Source: an uncultured Eubacteriales bacterium | GTDB taxonomy: Bacteria > Bacillota > Clostridia > Peptostreptococcales > Anaerovoracaceae | Assembly (NCBI GenBank): GCA_902779185.1 | Contig: CACZAM010000012.1 | Span: forward strand, 1-48,322 | Direction of reading: 5' to 3' | Length of the DNA stretch: 48,322 bases | In this document: positions 24,606-33,494 of the stretch, one piece after another | Numbering within the stretch: the first letter of the stretch is position 1 | Layout of the letters: every line of letters starts with the position of its first letter | Translations under genes and position numbers: made by a program | Notes under the pieces: generated by a model | Told to the model about the DNA's origin: nothing | Seen by the model: only the letters and a program-made list of their open reading frames with translations | Database searches by the model: none

Positions 24606-24611
24606 TATAAT
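24606..24611 (+). promoter_or_regulatory. -10 element of the long plus-strand operon
   Basis: A perfect TATAAT stands at 24606-24611. The -35 is weak (TTGATG at 24580-24585, 20 bp away). The rest of the 182-bp divergent gap is A/T-rich. The leader of about 50 nt contains a small GC hairpin-like stretch near 24640-24657. Confidence 0.5.
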
Positions 24612-24666
24612 ACAGTGATTAGACCTTTTATGAAAACCCGCCCGTAAGGGTGCTTGCGGAGACAGG

Positions 24667-25086
24667 ATGGAGAACGGTTCAAAGGGGAAAAAAACGCTTA
24701 AAATAATACTGGCTGTGCTGATGATTCTTATCATTGCATCGGCAGTTTTTGTTGTATACAGAGTTTATTCCATAAAGAATTCCCTGTCGCCGGTCGGGTA
24801 CTGGGTCGTGACTACAGCAGAGTATAATGATGTGACCATGACTGCCGAAGACGCGGACGCTATGGGCTATAACGGCATCGGATCATTTACTCTGAAGAAG
24901 AGCGGCGAGTGCGAAGTGACCCTCATGGGTAAGGATTATACGGGAACCTGGAAGAAAAAAAAGAGCAGATCACTGACCATAGACTGCGGAGAGGACTGCA
25001 GGATAACGGCAGAAATCAAAGATGAAGACGGCCCCGTAATGGAGGCTACGGATGAAAACTACATCGAGTACAGGCTGGAAAAATAA
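24667..25086 (+). CDS. Small membrane-anchored protein with a YTGTW beta-rich domain
   Basis: The 139-residue protein has a basic start, one membrane helix (about 11-33) and an outer domain of about 95 residues. The outer domain contains VGYWVVTTAEY, a KKSGEC turn and KDYTGTWKKKK, matching in order and spacing the EDYSGTW domain at 19810-20325. This suggests two members of one small-protein family in the locus. It is the first gene of the long plus-strand run, 25 nt before rfbB. No catalytic motif is seen. A binding or signalling role is possible. Confidence 0.65.
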   Translation: MENGSKGKKTLKIILAVLMILIIASAVFVVYRVYSIKNSLSPVGYWVVTTAEYNDVTMTAEDADAMGYNGIGSFTLKKSGECEVTLMGKDYTGTWKKKKSRSLTIDCGEDCRITAEIKDEDGPVMEATDENYIEYRLEK

Positions 25087-25111
25087 AAAGACAGAAAGGA
25101 TAGATACACTT

Positions 25112-26131
25112 ATGAAGATCCTTGTTACCGGCGCGGCCGGATTCATCGGAAGCAATTTTGTTTTTTATATGCTTAAGGCACATCCTGACTATGAGATCGT
25201 CGGGCTTGATGCTCTTACATACGCGGGCAACCTTGAGACTCTCGCGCCTGCGATCGATGAACCGAATTTCAAGTTTGTAAAGGCGGACATTACGGATAAA
25301 GAGGCGATAGACGAGCTGTTTGCGGCAGAAAACTTCGACATCGTTGTCAACTTCGCAGCTGAGTCACACGTAGACAGATCCATAGAGGATCCGGGACTGT
25401 TCCTCCGCACCAACATACTGGGAACGCAGGTGCTGATGGACGCCTCCATAAAATACGGAGTCAGCAGATTCCATCAGGTGGGCACAGATGAGGTATACGG
25501 CGATCTGCCGCTCGACAGACCTGATCTGTTCTTTGTCGAGACGATGCCGCTCACGGCATCGAGCCCTTACTCAGCGAGCAAGGCCTCGGCAGATCTTCTG
25601 GCAATGGCATACCACCGCACATACGGCCTGCCTGTCACTATCAGCAGATGCAGCAACAATTACGGACCTTACCAGTTCCCTGAGAAACTCATACCGCTGA
25701 TGATAGCGAATGCCCAGGCAGATAAGGCGCTGCCTGTATACGGCGAGGGCCTCAACGTGCGCGACTGGCTCTACGTAGAGGATCACTGCAGGGCCATCGA
25801 CCTCATACTGCATAACGGCAGGGTCGGAGAGGTGTACAACATCGGCGGGCATAATGAAAAAGCCAATATCGAGGTCGTAAAAATCATTCTTGAACAGCTC
25901 GGAAAGCCGGAGAGCCTCATAACATACGTAACGGACCGCAAGGGACATGACCAGCGTTACGCGATCGACCCTACAAAAATACACAACGAGCTCGGGTGGC
26001 TTCCGGAGACCAGGTTCGAGGACGGGATCCGAAAGACCATCCAGTGGTATCTCGATAACGAAGACTGGTGGAAAAACATCATCAGCGGCGAGTACCAGCA
26101 GTACTACGAGAAGATGTACGGCAACCGTTAA
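25112..26131 (+). CDS. rfbB: dTDP-glucose 4,6-dehydratase
   Basis: Converts dTDP-D-glucose to dTDP-4-keto-6-deoxy-D-glucose, the precursor of many 6-deoxy and amino sugars. The 339 residues show the NAD-binding TGAAGFIG at 6-13, AESHVDRSIEDP near 83-94, the catalytic TDEVYG at 125-130 and YSASK at 153-157 (Tyr153, Lys157), all standard for RfbB. The ATG at 25112 follows AGAAAGGA and gives a normal N-terminus. It is directly followed by wecE, which uses the product. No rfbA, rfbC or rfbD is present in the window, so dTDP-glucose must be made elsewhere. Confidence 0.95.
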   Translation: MKILVTGAAGFIGSNFVFYMLKAHPDYEIVGLDALTYAGNLETLAPAIDEPNFKFVKADITDKEAIDELFAAENFDIVVNFAAESHVDRSIEDPGLFLRTNILGTQVLMDASIKYGVSRFHQVGTDEVYGDLPLDRPDLFFVETMPLTASSPYSASKASADLLAMAYHRTYGLPVTISRCSNNYGPYQFPEKLIPLMIANAQADKALPVYGEGLNVRDWLYVEDHCRAIDLILHNGRVGEVYNIGGHNEKANIEVVKIILEQLGKPESLITYVTDRKGHDQRYAIDPTKIHNELGWLPETRFEDGIRKTIQWYLDNEDWWKNIISGEYQQYYEKMYGNR

Positions 26132-26163
26132 ATAACTGTGCTTCAAAAAAGGAGATTAGGGAA

Positions 26164-27294
26164 ATGATCAGCTTCAATGTGCCGCCTTATGTCGGCAGGG
26201 AGAAAGAATACATCAACGAGGCCATCGATTCGCACAAGATTTGCGGAGACGGAGCGTTTACAAAAAAGTGCAGCAAGTGGTTCGAGGACAGGACCGGCAC
26301 AAGCAAGTGCCTGCTCGCGACTTCGGGCTCCACGGCTCTTGACATGGCAGCGATGCTGACAGAAGTTGGCCCGGGAGACGAGGTCATTCTGCCATCGTTC
26401 ACATTTGTATCGACTGCGAATTCATTCGTTGCGAGAGGCGCGAGCCTTGTATTTGTGGATATCAGGCCGGACACGCAGAACATCGATGAGAAACTGATAG
26501 AAAACGCGATCACAGATAAAACAAAGGTGATAGCGCCTGTTCACTATGCCGGTGTAGGCTGCGAGATGGACACTATCATGGATATCGCAAAGAAGCACGG
26601 ACTCCTCGTTGTAGAGGACGCTGCTCAGGGAGTCATGTCCGAATATAAGGGCAGAGCTCTCGGATCGATAGCGGATTACGGCTGCTACAGCTTCCATGAA
26701 ACAAAGAATTACAGCATGGGTGAAGGCGGAGCTCTTTTGATCAGAGATGAGGAAAAGGTGGACAGAGCCGAGATCATCAGAGAGAAGGGTACCGACAGGA
26801 GCAAATTCCTCAAGGGAGTCATAGATAAGTATACATGGGTAGACATGGGATCGTCGTTCCTGCCAAGCGAGCTGAACGCTGCCTATCTGTACGCGCAGCT
26901 CGAAGAAGCAGATACTATCTATAACGACAGGATGGCAAGTTGGGATGCCTATTACGAGCTGCTGAGCCCTCTCGCGCAGCAGGGAGTGATCGAGCTTCCG
27001 GTAATTCCTGAAGAATGCAAGCACAACGCGCATATGTTCTACATAAAGACTAAGGACATTCAGGAGCGGTCTGCTCTTGCAAAGTTCCTCAAGGATAACG
27101 GGATACTTGCGGTATTCCATTACGTTCCGCTCCACAGCGCTCCGGCCGGATCAAAATTCGGCAGATTCTGCGGAGAGGACAGATATACGACCAACACATT
27201 CGAGCGTCTGCTGAGACTGCCGATGTATTACGGACTCGGCCTCAACAATGTAGAGTTCATCGCGGATAAGATCAGAGAGTTCTATAAAAAATAA
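26164..27294 (+). CDS. wecE: dTDP-4-amino-4,6-dideoxygalactose transaminase
   Basis: A PLP-dependent aminotransferase that turns dTDP-4-keto-6-deoxyglucose into dTDP-4-amino-4,6-dideoxy-D-galactose (Fuc4N). The 376 residues are recognisably WecE/RffA-like: SGSTALDMAA near 54-63, PSFTFVSTAN near 77-86, EDAAQGVMS near 151-159 and SFHETKNY near 176-183, with the Schiff-base Lys at 181 as in E. coli. AAAAAAGGAG precedes the ATG. In enterobacteria this gene serves the common antigen; here it sits with tagO and LCP genes, which suggests a Fuc4N-containing wall polymer. A dedicated N-acetyltransferase (WecD) is not visible. Stereochemistry at C4 is inferred from similarity. Confidence 0.92.
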   Translation: MISFNVPPYVGREKEYINEAIDSHKICGDGAFTKKCSKWFEDRTGTSKCLLATSGSTALDMAAMLTEVGPGDEVILPSFTFVSTANSFVARGASLVFVDIRPDTQNIDEKLIENAITDKTKVIAPVHYAGVGCEMDTIMDIAKKHGLLVVEDAAQGVMSEYKGRALGSIADYGCYSFHETKNYSMGEGGALLIRDEEKVDRAEIIREKGTDRSKFLKGVIDKYTWVDMGSSFLPSELNAAYLYAQLEEADTIYNDRMASWDAYYELLSPLAQQGVIELPVIPEECKHNAHMFYIKTKDIQERSALAKFLKDNGILAVFHYVPLHSAPAGSKFGRFCGEDRYTTNTFERLLRLPMYYGLGLNNVEFIADKIREFYKK

Positions 27295-27302
27295 CTGATA
27301 CT

Positions 27303-28589
27303 ATGCCTGGAGTAAGCTACTATCTGAGCAAAATAATTGAATCTTTGATCATAAGTGTGGTGGTCGCTTACGTGACCAGCCCGCTTAGCATACGCATTGC
27401 GCATAAGCTCGGTGTGATAGACAGGCCGAAGGATGCCAGGAGAGTCCACAAGAAACCTATCCCGCGCTTCGGAGGCATGGCGATATTTCTCGGCTCAATG
27501 GCGGCAATGGTGATACCTGCCGGCATGAACAGCAGGATCAAAATTGCCATGATCGGCGGCATACTGATGTACCTGCTCGGGATCACCGATGACATACGAG
27601 ATCTCAGGCCGATATACAAATTCCTCGGACAATGGGGCATAGCAACTCTGGTGTATGCCCTGGGAATAAGGATCACCTTCATAAGCGATTTCTTCGGCAT
27701 TCCTACTGCAGATCCGCATGCGAATCTCATTCTCAGCACCGGAGTCGGATATATAATCACCGTATTCTGGATAGTCGGCATCACCAATGCGGTGAATCTC
27801 ATGGACGGACTTGACGGACTGGCAGCGGGCTGTGTGGCAATAATGTCGCTGAGCCTCGCGTATGTGGCATACATACACGGCGCGAGACTTGGCTCCATGC
27901 CTGTATGCATAGCGCTCGTGGCTGTGGCCGGCGGATGCATAGGCTTTCTTCCGTTCAACTTTTCTCCTGCGAAAACATTCATGGGAGACGGCGGCGCTCT
28001 ATATCTTGGCTACATGATAGCAGTCCTCTCAGTGATATCTCCTCTGAAGCAGGCAACTGTTGTAGGCGCGCTGATTCCTATGCTGACTCTGGCAGTCCCT
28101 ATTTTCGATACATCACTTGCCATGCTGAGGCGTGCGCTCAAACATGAATCAATAATGGCTGCAGATAAGGGTCATCTTCACCACCATCTGATGGCCGCGG
28201 GATTCGGACAGAGGAGATCGGTCCTCATCATGTACGGCATAGTCGGCATAATGGGAGAGGTGGCGGTCCTTATAAGCCGTGAGATCTACAAGGATGCGTT
28301 CGTTCTGTTTATGATAGCTCTTCTTTATCTGTGCATAATCATCGTGCCGAAACGCAAAAAGAAGGGGCTGAAAACCATAATCACCCAGGACATGAGCGAG
28401 ATAGAAAAGGAAAACTTCGTGGATTACCTCAACTATGAGCGTGAGCGCAGGAAAGAACTCCGCGCGAAGGCGCAGCAGCAGGTAGACGAAGAGATCGCAG
28501 CTGAAGAGAGATCCGAGCAGATAATTGATAAGCATGTCGCCGAGTATTTGGAAAAGATGGAAAATCAGGACTCCGGAAAAGACAGCTGA
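27303..28589 (+). CDS. tagO: Undecaprenyl-phosphate GlcNAc-1-phosphate transferase (TagO/WecA family)
   Basis: Starts the lipid-linked polymer by moving a HexNAc-1-phosphate from UDP-sugar to undecaprenyl phosphate. About 11 membrane helices are interrupted by the family's cytoplasmic motifs: DRPKDARRVHKKP near 40-52, TDDIRD near 95-100, NAVNLMDGLDGLAAG at 162-176, FMGDGGA at 226-232 and HLHHHL at 291-296. The family normally ends soon after the last helix, but this protein has an extra charged C-terminal tail of about 75 residues (Lys/Glu/Arg rich, coiled-coil-like). The ATG lies 8 nt after wecE with no strong ribosome site, suggesting coupling. The sugar is assumed to be GlcNAc. Confidence 0.92.
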   Translation: MPGVSYYLSKIIESLIISVVVAYVTSPLSIRIAHKLGVIDRPKDARRVHKKPIPRFGGMAIFLGSMAAMVIPAGMNSRIKIAMIGGILMYLLGITDDIRDLRPIYKFLGQWGIATLVYALGIRITFISDFFGIPTADPHANLILSTGVGYIITVFWIVGITNAVNLMDGLDGLAAGCVAIMSLSLAYVAYIHGARLGSMPVCIALVAVAGGCIGFLPFNFSPAKTFMGDGGALYLGYMIAVLSVISPLKQATVVGALIPMLTLAVPIFDTSLAMLRRALKHESIMAADKGHLHHHLMAAGFGQRRSVLIMYGIVGIMGEVAVLISREIYKDAFVLFMIALLYLCIIIVPKRKKKGLKTIITQDMSEIEKENFVDYLNYERERRKELRAKAQQQVDEEIAAEERSEQIIDKHVAEYLEKMENQDSGKDS

Positions 28590-28590
28590 T

Positions 28591-29880
28591 ATGGGGAATA
28601 AGAGCAAAGAAAAACCTAATAAGTCAAAGCACGCGCAGAACAGTAAGAGAAGATTCTTTCCTTCCAGAAAGCCATACGTCATTGCACTTCTGATAATGGC
28701 TGTGGTTACTATCGGCTTTTTTTGCATAATGATCATTGCCGACATACTCCCTTCAGACCTGACAGTCATTCTTTCAGTCGTTGCTGTTGCTTCGCTGGTC
28801 CTGACATGCTCCCTGTTTGCGAGCAGATACAGATGGAAGAGGATCATCGGGATCATCTTCGCGGTATGCTTCATCGGAGTGCTTGCCTTTGTTACTAATT
28901 TCATGGGAAGCACTTACAACATGTTAAACAGGATAGGCAGCAGCACGGCCGAGGCGGTTGGTCCGGTATCAAAGGGTGTCGATGTGACAAGCACTCCCTT
29001 TAACGTATATATCACGGGAATAGATCAGTGGGAGAGCGAAAAGGGCCTTGATCTGGAGAGAAGTGATGTGAACATGATCATGACTATAAATCCGTTCACA
29101 AAGAAGGTGCTGCTGACATCGATCCCGAGAGATACATATGTAAAACTGCATACAGCTCAGCAGATGGATAAGCTGACACATACCGGTGTTTACGGGGTGG
29201 ACGAGACGCTCAACACGGTCGAGGACTGGCTGAACATAGATATCAACTATTATGTAAAGATGAACTTCACCGGCGCAAAAGACATAATAAATGCCATGGA
29301 CGGCATAAGTGTCTATTCACCGGTGGCCTTTGAAAGCAGTCTCAAAGGGTACAAGTATAAAAAGGGATGGAACAAGATGGGCGGCAGCAAGGCCCTCTAC
29401 TTTGCCAGGGAACGCCACGCGTTCGAGGGACAGGATTCCATACGTGTAGAGAATCAGCAGAGGGTCATCAAGGCTATCATCAAAAAAATGACCTCCTCCA
29501 CTACGATGCTCACAAAGTATGGAGACATCATGGCTGCTGCAGGCGACAATCTTTCAACAAACATGTCCCCGGAGGAAATGACAGAGCTTGCGAAGATGCA
29601 GCTGACTGACCTGAGTCCGTGGGATGTTGAGACCCAGAAGATAGAGGGTGAATACGATATGGACTATGTTGCCTCTCTCACGCAGTCACAGATGTTTTCG
29701 GTTTACCGGGCAGACCCGGCTTCCGTATCGAAATGCACGTCTGCGATTTCAGATATGATGAATCCGACAGTCAGTGAGATCGAGAACGCGGAAAGAGCAA
29801 AAAGCAAGAGCTTCGTGATCAACATGATAAACAGCGCAATACAGCGGATAAAGAATCGGAATGAAGATACGGTGAGCTAA
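28591..29880 (+). CDS. LytR-CpsA-Psr (LCP) family polymer-peptidoglycan ligase
   Basis: LCP enzymes attach lipid-linked polymers to MurNAc of peptidoglycan outside the membrane. The chosen ATG at 28591 overlaps nothing and lies 1 nt after the tagO stop. The 429 residues have a basic start, three membrane helices (about 30-110) and an outer LCP domain: RSDVNMIMTINP, SIPRDTYV (conserved Arg-Asp), and later ALYFARERHAFEGQD with the conserved Arg residues, then NQQRVIKAI. The three-helix N-terminus is longer than in single-pass TagT/U/V types. Position after tagO strongly supports polymer attachment. Confidence 0.9.
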   Translation: MGNKSKEKPNKSKHAQNSKRRFFPSRKPYVIALLIMAVVTIGFFCIMIIADILPSDLTVILSVVAVASLVLTCSLFASRYRWKRIIGIIFAVCFIGVLAFVTNFMGSTYNMLNRIGSSTAEAVGPVSKGVDVTSTPFNVYITGIDQWESEKGLDLERSDVNMIMTINPFTKKVLLTSIPRDTYVKLHTAQQMDKLTHTGVYGVDETLNTVEDWLNIDINYYVKMNFTGAKDIINAMDGISVYSPVAFESSLKGYKYKKGWNKMGGSKALYFARERHAFEGQDSIRVENQQRVIKAIIKKMTSSTTMLTKYGDIMAAAGDNLSTNMSPEEMTELAKMQLTDLSPWDVETQKIEGEYDMDYVASLTQSQMFSVYRADPASVSKCTSAISDMMNPTVSEIENAERAKSKSFVINMINSAIQRIKNRNEDTVS

Positions 29881-29882
29881 AA

Positions 29883-30854
29883 ATGAATGAAAAAGCAAAA
29901 TACATGCACAGATCGATCAATAACCGCAAGGTAGCAATAATAGGAGCGGGTTTTGTAGGCGCTTCTATAGCATATGCGCTTACGATCAGAGACCTGGCAA
30001 GCAGGATCTGTCTGATCGACATTGATACCAAAAAGGCAGAGGGGGAGGCTGAAGATATTCAGCACGGTATCCCGTATATGGGAACATCTTCCGTATGCGC
30101 GGGCACTTATTCCGACTGCGCAGACTGTGACCTGATCATCATAACTGCCGGCCGCAACAGGAAGCCGGGAGAAAGCAGACTCGACATGATCGCGGACAAC
30201 ATCAGCATCATGAGACAGGTTACCGACAATATCAAGGAATATTACACCCGCGGTGTTATCATGGTGGTTTCGAACCCTGTAGATATCCTGACCTACAAAG
30301 TGGCAGAATGGATGGGTCTGCCAAACGGGATAGTTTTCGGAACAGGATGCATACTTGACACATCCAGGCTTGTCAGAGCGATCTCAGATTATATAGGCAT
30401 AGGAATACCTGCCATTAAATGCAATATAGTGGGTGAGCACGGTGATACCCAGTTCCCTTTATGGAGCAGACTTTCCATCGCGGGAATCCCGATGGAAGAA
30501 TACTGCGAGAATGTCGGCCTCGAGTGGGGCGATGAGCAGAAGGAAATGCTGTATAAAAAAGTGAAAGGCATGGGAGCCAGTATCATAGAAGCCAAGGGAA
30601 AGACCCACTACGGGATCGCAACATGCGTATGCTCGCTTGCTGATGCCGTGCTCAACCAGAGACTGACGATAGCGCCGGTGACATCAACACTGCAGGGAGA
30701 GTACGGTATTGAGGATGTGGCGATCAGTGTGCCTTCGATTGTCGGTGTAAACGGTGTTGAACGCAGACTGGAGGAAAGGCTGACCGCAGAAGAGCGGATG
30801 AGACTCCTGATAAGCGCGACAAAAATGCGTGAATCCCTGGATTCGATAGAATAA
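29883..30854 (+). CDS. L-lactate/malate dehydrogenase family protein with Arg at the specificity site
   Basis: This NAD-dependent 2-hydroxyacid dehydrogenase (323 residues) has IIGAGFVGASIA near 19-30, LIDID near 44-48, the active-site loop AGRNRKPGESRLD near 89-101, LDTSR at 158-162 and GEHGD at 184-188 (catalytic His186). Overall it resembles tetrameric L-lactate dehydrogenases. However, the loop residue corresponding to Gln102 of lactate dehydrogenases is Arg93; Arg there is the malate dehydrogenase choice. Oxaloacetate/malate may therefore be the real substrate. It is a metabolic gene placed inside a wall-polymer operon, 2 nt after the LCP gene. Confidence 0.85.
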   Translation: MNEKAKYMHRSINNRKVAIIGAGFVGASIAYALTIRDLASRICLIDIDTKKAEGEAEDIQHGIPYMGTSSVCAGTYSDCADCDLIIITAGRNRKPGESRLDMIADNISIMRQVTDNIKEYYTRGVIMVVSNPVDILTYKVAEWMGLPNGIVFGTGCILDTSRLVRAISDYIGIGIPAIKCNIVGEHGDTQFPLWSRLSIAGIPMEEYCENVGLEWGDEQKEMLYKKVKGMGASIIEAKGKTHYGIATCVCSLADAVLNQRLTIAPVTSTLQGEYGIEDVAISVPSIVGVNGVERRLEERLTAEERMRLLISATKMRESLDSIE

Positions 30855-30857
30855 GTA

Positions 30858-32255
30858 ATGGTTTTTTCAAGTCAGATATTTCTGTTTTTCTTTCTTCCGG
30901 TCACTCTGATCGGATACGTATTATGCCGGCAAACACAGCTGAAGAATCTATGGCTGCTGCTTGTCAGCATTTTGTTTTACGCGTATGGAGCTCATCTGGT
31001 AGTGCTCGTTCTGGCGTTCTCGGTCATCGTGAACTATGTCATCGCGCTTCTGCTCACTAAGACCGACAATGTGCTTAAGCGCAAACTCCTGATGACGCTT
31101 GATGTATTGCTCAACCTCTCATATCTGTTTTATTTTAAATATTACAACTTTTTCAGGATAAACCTCAGCGCGCTGACCGGAAGCAGCACTGATTTTGAGC
31201 GGGTGGCGCTGCCTATTGGAATATCCTTTTTTACATTCCAGGCTCTGTCATACTGCATAGATGTATACAGAGACAAGTCTCTCGTTCAGAAGAACATCTT
31301 TAACGTTGCTTTATACATAACGTTCTTCCCGCAGCTGATCGCGGGTCCAATTGTAAGGTTTTCCACTATTTCAAAAGAGATCGGCTGCAGGAGCGTATCT
31401 GCCCGTGATCTGAGCGAAGGCGCGAGCAGATTCGTATATGGCCTGGGCAAAAAAGTGCTGATAGCCAATCTAATGGGAATAATGGTAGACAGCATCTACG
31501 CCATGGACAGCTCGCAGATAAGTGTGGGAGCGGCATGGCTTGCTTCCATAGGATACAGCCTGCAGATATTCTTTGACTTCTCGGGATATTCCGACATGGC
31601 AATCGGCCTCGGCAGAATGTTCGGGTTCCACTTCCTTGAGAACTTTAATTTTCCATATATCTCCCGTACTGTCAGCGAATTCTGGAGAAGATGGCATATA
31701 TCCCTGAGCAGCTGGTTCAGAGACTATGTGTACATCCCGCTCGGCGGCAACAGAAGGGGGCTGAAGCGCCAGATATTCAATCTTGCCGTGGTATGGCTGT
31801 GCACCGGAATATGGCACGGAGCCAACTGGACGTTTATCCTGTGGGGCGTAATTTATGGTATACTGATAATTCTTGAAAAGCTGACCGGCTTCGAGAAAAT
31901 GAAGGTACCTGCGCTCATCTCGCATGTTTATACGCTGCTCGTCGTAAACATACTGTGGGTGCTGTTCAGAGCTGATGATCTGGGAAGCGCGGCCGCAATG
32001 ATAAAAGCCATGTTCGGTCTGGCCGGAAATCCTCTCTGGGACAGCACAGCGTCGTTTTATCTGGCAGAAAACTGGACTACAATGCTCCTTGGCGTGATCG
32101 TGAGCGTTCCTCTGCTGAAATACTTCACAGAGAAGCTGATACCTGAAAAAGCGGCAGACGCGATAAGACCGTTTGCCATAGCGGTGATACTGCTTGTGTC
32201 AGTCTCGTTTATCGTCAAGGGATCATACAACCCGTTTATCTATTTCAATTTCTAG
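30858..32255 (+). CDS. MBOAT-family membrane O-acyltransferase (AlgI/DltB/PatA-like)
   Basis: This protein moves an acyl group, usually acetyl, across the membrane for O-acylation of a surface glycan. Its 465 residues start with the typical MVFSSQIFLFFFLP and have about 11 helices. The signature region FWRRWHISLSSWFRDY lies near 275-290 (His280), and the catalytic His320 is in GIWHGANWTF. It is directly followed by a DHHW/AlgX-like gene, the usual partner that completes transfer outside. AlgI-like rather than DltB-like, because no dltA/C/D genes are near. Confidence 0.9.
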   Translation: MVFSSQIFLFFFLPVTLIGYVLCRQTQLKNLWLLLVSILFYAYGAHLVVLVLAFSVIVNYVIALLLTKTDNVLKRKLLMTLDVLLNLSYLFYFKYYNFFRINLSALTGSSTDFERVALPIGISFFTFQALSYCIDVYRDKSLVQKNIFNVALYITFFPQLIAGPIVRFSTISKEIGCRSVSARDLSEGASRFVYGLGKKVLIANLMGIMVDSIYAMDSSQISVGAAWLASIGYSLQIFFDFSGYSDMAIGLGRMFGFHFLENFNFPYISRTVSEFWRRWHISLSSWFRDYVYIPLGGNRRGLKRQIFNLAVVWLCTGIWHGANWTFILWGVIYGILIILEKLTGFEKMKVPALISHVYTLLVVNILWVLFRADDLGSAAAMIKAMFGLAGNPLWDSTASFYLAENWTTMLLGVIVSVPLLKYFTEKLIPEKAADAIRPFAIAVILLVSVSFIVKGSYNPFIYFNF

Positions 32256-32269
32256 AAGGGTAACAGAAG

Positions 32270-33481
32270 GTGAAAGACCGTAAGGAAGAAGCGCAGAGCA
32301 ATAACAGATCAGGAGGAGCCATACTGAAGCTTCTCCCCGGCGCGATCTTTATGATCGTGGTATTTGTGATGTTTGCGTTCAATATTGCAGAGACTTACGG
32401 GAACCTTTCGGAGCAGAGCGGAAAAGAAAGGCTGCGCGCAGCGGCGGCTGACGTTGAATCCGTAGACAGAGTGACATATCCATTCATAAATATAAACGGC
32501 TTTTATCAGGGCGTGATGCAGAGAGACTATATATATGACGTTGATCCGCAGAACGATACGATCAGAACGGGCAATGGCAAGGTAGTCTCGGTCAGTTCGA
32601 CAGCGTCAAAGAAAAAGATGAGGAAAGCGGCGGCGGAATTGAAGAAAACTCAGGACTGGCTGAGCGAACGCGGCATAGCGAGCCTCTATGTGCAGGCTCC
32701 AAGCAAGACCTGTTTTTCAGAAGAGGATCTGATGCCGGGGATCAGCAACAAAACCTATGACAAGCTGGAATTCTTTGTCAAAGAGCTGGATAAGCAGAAT
32801 GTCACTTATGTTGATGCCAGGGAGTGGATAAAGGATAACGGTGCGGACGGTTTCTATAAAACGGATCATCACTGGACGACAGAGACGGCGTTCGACGTGG
32901 CAGTAAGTACCGGGAAACTGCTGAATGAAGATTACGGGTTCAATATCAGCAAGGAGGTACTGGATCCTTCAAACTATGATTTCGATACGCACAGGGACGC
33001 GTTCCTTGGCGCGGAGGGCCGCAGGACCGGCAGGTATTACGTCGGCCTTGATGATTTTACTGTGATCACGCCGGCTTTCGACACGGATTTTCATGCCGGG
33101 ATCGACAGCAGTGAGACGGGCCATTCGGAAAGAGACGGCTCATTTGAAGAGACCGTCATGGACATGGAGAAAGACACTGAGCATTACAGCTTTGACGACA
33201 GCGCGTACTATACATACTGGGGCGGAGACTACGGCAGAGCTGAGACGATAAACAACAATGTGGATGATGACAGCAGTGTGATCATCTTTAAGGACAGCTA
33301 CGGAATACCGGTAACTGCTTTCATGACAAACATGTTCCACAGGGTGAATGTCATAGACAAGAGGTATTACGAAAGCAGTGAAACGCTGAAGGAACTCATA
33401 GAAGAGACGGACCCGGATCTTGTGATGTTCGTATACGGACCGGGCTACCTCGGAAAGAAGAAAATGTTCTCGCTGAATTAG
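32270..33481 (+). CDS. DHHW-family (AlgJ/AlgX-like) outer acetyl transfer protein
   Basis: The 403-residue protein starts at a GTG (32270) with GAAGGG upstream. A single membrane helix near 20-41 anchors an outer SGNH-hydrolase-like domain. TDHHWTTETA at 198-207 holds the D-x-H pair found in AlgJ/AlgX/DHHW proteins, and IFKDSYGIP near 343-351 supplies the serine of the SGNH fold. Together with the MBOAT protein upstream it would O-acetylate a surface polymer, as in alginate or peptidoglycan acetylation systems. The target glycan is inferred from the locus. Confidence 0.87.
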   Translation: MKDRKEEAQSNNRSGGAILKLLPGAIFMIVVFVMFAFNIAETYGNLSEQSGKERLRAAAADVESVDRVTYPFININGFYQGVMQRDYIYDVDPQNDTIRTGNGKVVSVSSTASKKKMRKAAAELKKTQDWLSERGIASLYVQAPSKTCFSEEDLMPGISNKTYDKLEFFVKELDKQNVTYVDAREWIKDNGADGFYKTDHHWTTETAFDVAVSTGKLLNEDYGFNISKEVLDPSNYDFDTHRDAFLGAEGRRTGRYYVGLDDFTVITPAFDTDFHAGIDSSETGHSERDGSFEETVMDMEKDTEHYSFDDSAYYTYWGGDYGRAETINNNVDDDSSVIIFKDSYGIPVTAFMTNMFHRVNVIDKRYYESSETLKELIEETDPDLVMFVYGPGYLGKKKMFSLN

Positions 33482-33494
33482 AAAGGGTGCATGT

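Noticed and set aside
25052-25111. Upstream ATG start for rfbB
   Set aside because: It lies inside the previous gene and would add 20 residues before the nucleotide-binding start; ATG 25112 follows AGAAAGGA.
26068-26163. Upstream ATG start for wecE
   Set aside because: It lies inside rfbB; the ATG at 26164 has AAAAAAGGAG and gives the family's normal N-terminus.
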